Shown here one piece after another: positions 1 through 4,030 of a DNA stretch of 5,915 nt. The stretch lies in assembly GCA_009786275.1 (NCBI GenBank), contig WQTL01000351.1, positions 1 through 5,915 on the forward strand. The letters run 5' to 3'. The translations under genes and the position numbers were made by a program. This stretch comes from Bacillota bacterium. GTDB lineage: Bacteria > Bacillota > Clostridia > Oscillospirales > Acutalibacteraceae. Under the pieces are notes generated by a model. The model saw only the letters and a program-made list of their open reading frames with translations, was not told where the DNA came from and made no database searches. Within the stretch, counting starts at the first letter, position 1; every line of letters begins with the position of its first letter.

Positions 1-473
1 GCCCCCTGCCGGAGGACCATCTGGACCCGGCAAGCGGCAACCGCGCCCGGTGCGTGGGCTATCCCCTGCGGGAGGATTCCCCCACGGGGGTGGCGGGGCA
101 TCCCGCGGCGGTGCTCTCCATCCCGGACTGCGCCCAGGGGGCCTGCGTGGCCTCCACGGGGGAATTCCTGGTCAGCGTGTCGTTCACGGCCGCCGGGCCC
201 TCGCGGCTGTATATATACCCCACGCTGCGCGGCATCCTGGAGCAGCCGCCGGCCCGGGAGGTCTCCGTGGAACGGCGCAGGTGCCCACTGTGGGTGGTGG
301 ACGGCGCCATGGCCGCAAACAAGCAGATGCTCGCCCCCATGAGCGAGGGGGTTTGCGTCTATGACGGCAAAATCTACACCTGGTACGAATCCGCCGCGCT
401 GCTCTACCGCGGCAAGGCGGAGATGTACGCGGATTATGTGTTCGTGATGGGGGAGGGGGAGGTGATAGGGTAG
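1..473 (+). CDS. 3' end of an unrecognised protein, possibly beta-propeller-like
   Basis: The reading frame is open from the window edge (first full codon at 3) to a TAG at 471-473, giving about 156 residues; the true start lies upstream. The in-frame GTG at 54 is not a convincing start, because the frame continues through it without a stop and no Shine-Dalgarno sequence precedes it. I do not recognise the family with confidence. The chain alternates short hydrophobic strands with turns (for example LVSVSF, RLYIYP, LWVVDG, GVCVYDGKIYTWYES and a final DYVFVMGEGE), a texture seen in the last blades of beta-propeller proteins. The stretch from 'APMSEG' to 'YESAALLYRG' resembles what I remember of uncharacterised Firmicutes proteins with that fold. 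No catalytic motif or membrane segment is visible. The gene is followed by an intrinsic terminator, so it is the last gene of its transcript. That it is coding is well supported; the fold is a guess. Confidence 0.7.
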   Translation, partial: PLPEDHLDPASGNRARCVGYPLREDSPTGVAGHPAAVLSIPDCAQGACVASTGEFLVSVSFTAAGPSRLYIYPTLRGILEQPPAREVSVERRRCPLWVVDGAMAANKQMLAPMSEGVCVYDGKIYTWYESAALLYRGKAEMYADYVFVMGEGEVIG

Positions 474-485
474 GCAGTTCCTCCG

Positions 486-519
486 GTGGAGACGCACTGC
501 CGTGCGTCTCCGCATTTTT
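486..519 (+). terminator. Intrinsic terminator of the first gene
   Basis: A perfect 10-bp stem (488-497 GGAGACGCAC with 502-511 GTGCGTCTCC) closes a TGCC loop. A G-U wobble and a G-C pair extend the base to 486/513, and the stem is followed by GCATTTTT with five T at 515-519. It lies 12 nt past the stop of the plus-strand gene. The other strand has no T-tract after the stem, so it should act on plus-strand transcription only, although it sits between convergent genes. A related copy occurs at 2277-2310. Confidence 0.9.
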
Positions 520-522
520 CGC

Positions 523-1413
523 CTACCCCCGCATGGCCGCCAGGTCGCGGTAGCTGATCTTTTTGATCCCGCAGTCGGCCAGGTGCTGCTGGAACTTCGG
601 GTCCTTATATAGATTGTATTCCCAGACCCGGTGGATGCCCGCGTGGGAGGCCGCGAGGACCTCCCCGTTCTCCGCGCTGGGGTGGATGTAGGTCTCCGTC
701 ACGCCGTGGGGGAACAGCTCCACCCAGCTGAACATGTAGTCGCGGAACTGCTCGTAGTCGCGGCTGTTGTCCTTGTTGTAGTCGTGGGGGATGAGGTAAT
801 CCGGGCAGACCACGCCGCGCGCCTGTATGAACTGCTGCACCTGCCCGAAGAGCATTTCCAGCACCTCACGCGGCAGGGCGATGTCGAGGGTGCGGTTCTC
901 CTCCTGGCCGGCCACGCCCAGCTGCGGGAAGCGGAAGGGCAGCCCCACCTCGGCGGAAAGCTCCAGGATCATCTCCAGCAGCTCCATGCGCCCGGTGGCG
1001 ATGCCGTAGAGCGAACCCATGTGGTTGTCCCAGTGCGAGGGGTTCAGGCCCAGCTTTTTCGCCAGCGCCAGCTGGGCCAGGCACTCGCGCCGGGCCTCGT
1101 CGATGTCCGCGTGCTCCTCGAACAGGTCGCTTTCGGCCCACATGTAGCCCTCCTCGTCGCGCAGGCTCTCTGTGCCCTCGTGCGCCACGGGGGCCCATTT
1201 GCATTTGCCCCATTCGCTGGTGGTGGTCAGATGCACGCCGATGGCGTACTGCGGGTGCTCCGCCGCCCAGTGGCAGGCCTGCCGGGCCCACATGCAGGGC
1301 ATCATGATGGTGCTGGAGGTGATGCAGCCGCGCTCGAGCAGCTCGAAGGTGGCCGTGTTCGCGCCGAGGAAGGAACCGAAGTCGTCCGCGTTGATGATGA
1401 GGTACTTGGACAT
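523..1413 (-). CDS. YdjC/ChbG-family carbohydrate deacetylase
   Basis: This 296-residue protein matches the YdjC/ChbG family, metal-dependent deacetylases that remove N-acetyl groups from amino sugars such as chitooligosaccharides. The usual family length is about 250-300 residues. Three motifs are visible: N8-A-D10-D11-F-G near the N terminus (metal and catalytic aspartates), G59-V-H61-L (metal His), and S126-H127-W-D-N-H131 (second metal-His region). A C-terminal T-E-T-Y-I-H244-P motif fits the family's last conserved His. There is no signal peptide, so it is probably cytoplasmic and acts on imported sugars. The ATG at 1411-1413 is preceded by GGAG at a spacing of 7 nt (complement of 1421-1424). 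The gene is 81 nt downstream of the ATPase gene on the same strand, with a large palindrome between them, so transcription may be shared. No separate promoter is obvious in the gap. The exact substrate cannot be read from sequence; the family call is strong. Confidence 0.9.
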   Translation of the reverse strand: MSKYLIINADDFGSFLGANTATFELLERGCITSSTIMMPCMWARQACHWAAEHPQYAIGVHLTTTSEWGKCKWAPVAHEGTESLRDEEGYMWAESDLFEEHADIDEARRECLAQLALAKKLGLNPSHWDNHMGSLYGIATGRMELLEMILELSAEVGLPFRFPQLGVAGQEENRTLDIALPREVLEMLFGQVQQFIQARGVVCPDYLIPHDYNKDNSRDYEQFRDYMFSWVELFPHGVTETYIHPSAENGEVLAASHAGIHRVWEYNLYKDPKFQQHLADCGIKKISYRDLAAMRG

Positions 1414-1426
1414 GGGATCACTCCGT

Positions 1427-1513
1427 TCTAGACATTAGATTTTAGACATTAGATTTTAGACGCTATGGGGGCCATTTCGTCTAAAATCTAAAATCTAATA
1501 TCTACCGTCTAGA
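1427..1513. repeat. AT-rich imperfect palindrome with 36-nt arms
   Basis: The left arm (1427-1462) and right arm (1478-1513) are reverse complements at 31 of 36 positions. The innermost 14 pairs (through 1449-1462 and 1478-1491) have no mismatch. Each outer end is TCTAGA. The 15-nt centre contains ATGG-GGG-CCAT (1465-1475), which could pair further. The element is AT-rich while everything around it is GC-rich, which suggests an inserted mobile or dispersed unit. The end of the ATPase gene (codons for I-L-D-G-R-Y and the TAG at 1495-1497) lies within the right arm. The left edge is only 2 nt from the GGAG ribosome-binding site (1421-1424) of the deacetylase gene. In a minus-strand transcript it would fold into a long hairpin between the two genes. 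It is not a typical intrinsic terminator because no T-tract follows the stem. A MITE or REP-like nature is inference. Confidence 0.85.
1429..1462. repeat. 14-nt tandem repeat within the palindrome's left arm
   Basis: The unit TAGACATTAGATTT occurs at 1429-1442 and exactly again at 1443-1456, followed by a partial third copy TAGAC (1457-1461). Each unit is itself made of two similar 7-nt halves (TAGACAT, TAGATTT). The right arm of the palindrome carries the complementary, slightly degenerated version (CTAAAAT and CTAATAT steps). The pattern suggests growth by slippage or duplication of a 7-nt word. With only two and a half copies it is too short to be a CRISPR array, and there are no spacers. 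Confidence 0.85.
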
Positions 1514-2202
1514 ATCCCAAACCGGTTCCCATAGCACACAACGTCAAACCTCGGCCCCATGTCCTCCGGGACGGTGAGGGCGATGTCCTCCCGCACGGTA
1601 GTCATCACGATGGGCAGGGCAAGGCTTTCGCGCAGCTCACGCAAAAGGGCGAAGCTGCCTGCGACGATCTCCGGGGTGGTCTCCGCGCCCAGGTTGGTGT
1701 TGTTGACAAGGCCGGTGAAGGGCACATGGCCCGCGGCCTCGATCTCCTCTTTGATTACGCGCAGGCTGGCGGCGTCGCGCGTCAGGGGGCGGTAGGCGTT
1801 GACCACCATGAGCAGAGCCACGTCCCCCCTGTCCCGGATGCGCGCCGCGTAGCGCCCCAGGGCCTTCGCGCCGCAGTCGTCGCCACCGAGATCGATCACG
1901 CTGGTGAGCGAGGCGTCGTCGAAGGCGCGCATGGCCTGCTCGGGCGGCAGGTAGAGCTCCACGCCCGTGTTGGCGTAGGGCGAGCTGACGAGCTCCACCC
2001 CCGCCCCGGCGAGGGTTCGCGCGCAGTCCGCCGTACGGAAGTAGGGGTTGACGATGTCCATGTCGCACAGGGCCACGCTGGGGAGCCGGCGGGCCAGGGC
2101 CATGGCATAGTTTACCGCGGCAGTGGTCTTGCCGCTGCCGTAGTGCCCGGCGAAGATGGTGATGCGCGCGTGGGACGTGAGGGGGTCGGGATTCTTTATC
2201 AT
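1495..2202 (-). CDS. MinD/ParA-like P-loop ATPase (SIMIBI class)
   Basis: The protein has 235 residues from the ATG at 2200-2202. It carries a Walker A motif G19-H-Y-G-S-G-K25-T-T27, a D47-M-D49 plus N-P-Y-F-R-T (52-57) switch-like segment, and a Walker B-like V-I-D104-L-G-G-D-D. An N-N-T-N stretch near residue 165 may contact the base. This set matches an uncharacterised Firmicutes family annotated only as 'ATP-binding protein' or CobQ/MinD/ParA nucleotide-binding domain; its partner is unknown. It lacks a signal peptide and is presumably cytoplasmic. The ATG at 2202 was chosen because it is the only ATG, GTG or TTG in frame between the TTG at 2220 and the Walker A motif, and because the TTG lies upstream of the predicted -10 box. 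No Shine-Dalgarno sequence precedes the ATG. The last six residues are encoded within the palindrome at 1427-1513, so the natural C terminus may have been altered. Function beyond nucleotide binding is unknown. Confidence 0.88.
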   Translation of the reverse strand: MIKNPDPLTSHARITIFAGHYGSGKTTAAVNYAMALARRLPSVALCDMDIVNPYFRTADCARTLAGAGVELVSSPYANTGVELYLPPEQAMRAFDDASLTSVIDLGGDDCGAKALGRYAARIRDRGDVALLMVVNAYRPLTRDAASLRVIKEEIEAAGHVPFTGLVNNTNLGAETTPEIVAGSFALLRELRESLALPIVMTTVREDIALTVPEDMGPRFDVVCYGNRFGILDGRY

Positions 2203-2208
2203 GGGAAA

Positions 2209-2237
2209 ATGATAGCACAAACGCGGGCGGAATGCAA
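2209..2237 (-). promoter_or_regulatory. Candidate promoter of the ATPase gene (leaderless)
   Basis: Read on the minus strand, TTGCAT (2232-2237) is followed by a 17-nt spacer and TATCAT (2209-2214), with TG one base before the -10 (extended -10). The -10 surroundings, GTGCTATCAT, match GTGCTATAAT in the strong promoter of the lipase-like gene, which supports the call. Six bases separate the -10 from the ATG, so transcription would begin at about the A of the start codon. The -35 is weak (three of six consensus bases). Confidence 0.55.
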
Positions 2238-2276
2238 GAGAAAAATACGGCGCGCCGCGCCAACCGATGTTTCTTT

Positions 2277-2310
2277 GCGGAGGCGCACTGCCGCGCGCCT
2301 CCGCGTTCTT
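2277..2310 (+). repeat. Second copy of the terminator-type hairpin
   Basis: A 10-bp stem (2277-2286 GCGGAGGCGC with 2295-2304 GCGCCTCCGC) encloses the loop region ACTGCCGC. Aligned without gaps, 2278-2310 matches the terminator segment 487-519 at 27 of 33 positions, and all six differences are transitions. One stem pair changed from A-T to G-C on both sides, so pairing is kept; another became A-C. The degraded T-tract (GTTCTT) is on the plus-strand side, yet no plus-strand gene precedes it. It sits 17 nt past the stop of the minus-strand lipase-like gene, where it could protect or end that transcript, but no T-tract follows in that direction. Confidence 0.7.
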
Positions 2311-2321
2311 AAGTTATACGC

Positions 2322-3905
2322 TCACGTCACGCTTAAGCCTTTGATCTCCCCGTTCCCGAAGGCCTCGCTTTCCGGGCGGCCCATCAGCACGGTGTAGCTT
2401 TCCGTGGAGTGCGCGGCCTTGATGTTTTCCACGAAGCCCTGCGCGTCGCCGCTGTCGGAGGTTGCCATGGCCATACGCGCGAGGGACACGGCCAGGCCCG
2501 GCAGGGAAGCGATGATGTGCAGGGGGTTCGGGGGCCGCTTGAGCAGCGCCGCCCCGACCTGTTCCAGCGCGCACAGGACGAGGGTCACAATGCCGGGGTC
2601 GACGGGCTCCCCGCCGAACAGCTCCACGGGCCCGTTCACCGGGAACATCAGCGCTTTGACCGCCGCGTAGACCGGCGCCCACAGCGCATCCCCCTTGCCG
2701 AAGATGCCCTCGTAGAGGCCCTTCCAGTTGCCGCTTTCGGCGTCCGACACCAGCGTGCCCTGCACGAAGAACGAGCGGATGAGGTTCATCATCGCCTCCT
2801 GGAAGCCCATCAGGTCCGCCGTGGAGCCCAGGAACGCGGGCAGGAGGGCGTCGATCAGGTACAGCGTCTTGAAGTGCTCCCAGGTGACCAGGTGCAGGGT
2901 GAACGGCGTATCCTTGTCGCACTTGCCCTCGAACAGCTTGACGAACTGCGCGTTGAGCCTGTCGTATTCCGGGCCCTGCTCCAGAAAGTTCAGGAATTTC
3001 TCTATTCCGTAACGCCTAAAACCCCAGGCGCGGAAGGGGGCGATCATGATGACGTCCACCGGGTTGATGATGTTGAATATGTTCGAGAATATTTCGGTGT
3101 TCGCTTTTTTGTCCTTGGTGCACAGCGGCACGGCGAAGTTATAGCAGAACAGGTTCTCTTTCTTCAGGCGGGATTTTCCCGCGGCGATGTCCCTGTCCAG
3201 CGCGCCCGCCAGCAGGTTGCCCACGGCCCCGCTGCGGCTGTAGCCGTTGACCCACAGCTTCACGATGAGGGTTTTCGCGTAGGAATCCAGCTGCTTGCCC
3301 ACCTCGCGGATGAGCTCCTCCGCGGCGGCCTTGAACCCGGCGTGGGCGTCCGTGTTGCCCACGTTGCCGTTGCTCACCCACTCGCCGCCGTAGTTCCCGC
3401 CGCGTATGGACACCGCCAGCAGCACGCAGCGCTCGCCGTTCAGGGTCACTTTCTTTTCCGCCATGGACCAGGCCACCCTGTCCTCCTCGTCTGTCAGCGG
3501 CACATCGTAGCGGTAATAGCGCAGCGGTGTGAAGCCGATCTTTTTGTAAAGCTGATGCACGTATGCCGCAGCGCGGGTGCGGCCGGTGCCGTCCAGCTTC
3601 TTGGTATTGTCCGCGCCGGGTGTGTCCGCCGCCGCCCAGCAGGATTTCTGCAGGGCCAGGCTCATGCGGGCCAGCTCGTGGCTGTACTGCGTGGACGGTT
3701 CGGCGAACCAGGCGTCGCTGTAGCGGTAGGTCAGCTTTTGTTCCACGGCAGTCAGGCTGAATTGCGTGGCCTGGGAGCCGGATACGTAGCTGGCCGTGCC
3801 GGTGATGATTTTCGGCGACGCCGCGTTTGCAATGGGCGCGAACACGCCCAAGGCCAGCGCGGCAGTGAGAATCAGCGCGCTGAAGATTTTAAGGCAGCGT
3901 TTCAT
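2322..3905 (-). CDS. Secreted lipase-like (class 3 type) alpha/beta hydrolase
   Basis: The protein has 527 residues with a classic Sec signal peptide: K2-R3 and K6, a hydrophobic core at about 7-23, and an A26-N-A28 cleavage site before A29. No LPxTG anchor or later obvious membrane anchor is visible. The mature protein carries a nucleophile elbow at V219-N-G221-Y-S223-R-S225-G-A, comparable to the G-H-S-L-G-G-A elbow of class 3 lipases. A plausible acid is D284 in N-P-V-D-V-I, followed by P-F-R-A-W-G-F-R-R-Y-G. A plausible His is H499 in H-S-T-E-S-Y-T-V-L-M. The order Ser, Asp, His is right for an alpha/beta-hydrolase triad, so an extracellular ester- or lipid-cleaving role is likely, with substrate unknown. 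The fifth elbow position is Ser instead of Gly. A strong ribosome-binding site (complement of 3912-3918) and a consensus promoter precede it, which fits high expression. It is divergent from the GH92 gene. Confidence 0.8.
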   Translation of the reverse strand: MKRCLKIFSALILTAALALGVFAPIANAASPKIITGTASYVSGSQATQFSLTAVEQKLTYRYSDAWFAEPSTQYSHELARMSLALQKSCWAAADTPGADNTKKLDGTGRTRAAAYVHQLYKKIGFTPLRYYRYDVPLTDEEDRVAWSMAEKKVTLNGERCVLLAVSIRGGNYGGEWVSNGNVGNTDAHAGFKAAAEELIREVGKQLDSYAKTLIVKLWVNGYSRSGAVGNLLAGALDRDIAAGKSRLKKENLFCYNFAVPLCTKDKKANTEIFSNIFNIINPVDVIMIAPFRAWGFRRYGIEKFLNFLEQGPEYDRLNAQFVKLFEGKCDKDTPFTLHLVTWEHFKTLYLIDALLPAFLGSTADLMGFQEAMMNLIRSFFVQGTLVSDAESGNWKGLYEGIFGKGDALWAPVYAAVKALMFPVNGPVELFGGEPVDPGIVTLVLCALEQVGAALLKRPPNPLHIIASLPGLAVSLARMAMATSDSGDAQGFVENIKAAHSTESYTVLMGRPESEAFGNGEIKGLSVT

Positions 3906-3911
3906 GTATAT

Positions 3912-3918
3912 CCTCCCC
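3912..3918 (-). promoter_or_regulatory. Ribosome-binding site of the lipase-like gene
   Basis: GGGGAGG on the minus strand, 6 nt from the ATG at 3903-3905. It fixes the start at 3905, in agreement with the signal peptide beginning M-K-R. Confidence 0.9.
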
Positions 3919-3934
3919 GCAAATTTCTGGAAGA

Positions 3935-3963
3935 ATTATAGCACGCCCGCGCCGCGATGTCAA
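3935..3963 (-). promoter_or_regulatory. Consensus promoter of the lipase-like gene
   Basis: On the minus strand a perfect TTGACA (3958-3963) is separated by exactly 17 nt from a perfect TATAAT (3935-3940). The expected transcript start is about 3928, giving a leader of about 23 nt that contains the GGGGAGG ribosome-binding site. No other control element is visible between promoter and gene. Confidence 0.9.
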
Positions 3964-3979
3964 CAATTCGCCTTGACAT
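3957..3979. promoter_or_regulatory. Dyad formed by two back-to-back -35 boxes
   Basis: ATGTCAA (3957-3963) and TTGACAT (3973-3979) form a perfect 7-bp inverted repeat with a 9-nt spacer. It consists essentially of the two divergent -35 boxes plus one more matching base on each side, so it may be only a by-product of the promoter arrangement. It could also be a shared operator; the sequence does not decide. Confidence 0.5.
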
Positions 3980-4001
3980 TCCATCGAAAAGCCATTACAA
4001 T
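3973..4001 (+). promoter_or_regulatory. Near-consensus promoter of the GH92 gene
   Basis: TTGACA (3973-3978), a 17-nt spacer and TACAAT (3996-4001) form a strong sigma-70-type promoter. Transcription should begin near 4008, leaving a leader of about 23 nt with a GGGGAGG ribosome-binding site. Only 9 nt separate this -35 from the divergent one, so RNA polymerases at the two promoters could interfere with or assist each other. Confidence 0.88.
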
Positions 4002-4016
4002 AGAACCATCTGAAAT

Positions 4017-4023
4017 GGGGAGG
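4017..4023 (+). promoter_or_regulatory. Ribosome-binding site of the GH92 gene
   Basis: GGGGAGG lies 7 nt before the ATG at 4031-4033 and decides this start over the other in-frame ATG codons at 4064 and 4076. Confidence 0.9.
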
Positions 4024-4030
4024 CGTTCGC

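Noticed and set aside
54..473. The GTG at 54 as the start of the first gene
   Set aside because: The same frame stays open to the window edge and no ribosome-binding site is present, so the gene more likely begins upstream of the window.
631..1431. A 266-codon plus-strand frame opposite the deacetylase
   Set aside because: The minus-strand frame carries clear YdjC/ChbG motifs; this one has repetitive hydrophobic and Arg/His content and no start signals.
1429..1513. Possible CRISPR array or toxin-antitoxin operator in the AT-rich repeats
   Set aside because: There are no unique spacers of regular length, fewer than three full units, and no cas, toxin or antitoxin gene nearby; a palindromic element explains it better.
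1414..1518. GGGAT (1414-1418) and ATCCC (1514-1518) outside the palindrome as a terminal inverted repeat or extension of the stem
   Set aside because: They are offset by 8 nt on one side and only 5 bp long, so chance is likely; no matching direct target duplication flanks the element.
2203..2220. An in-frame TTG start at 2218-2220 for the ATPase, adding six residues
   Set aside because: It lies upstream of the predicted -10 box and has no Shine-Dalgarno sequence; the ATG at 2202 is the better start.
2409..3941. A 510-codon open frame on the plus strand opposite the lipase-like gene
   Set aside because: It lies antisense to a gene with signal peptide, promoter and ribosome-binding site; its composition (Arg, His, Gln, Val rich) is typical of a shadow.
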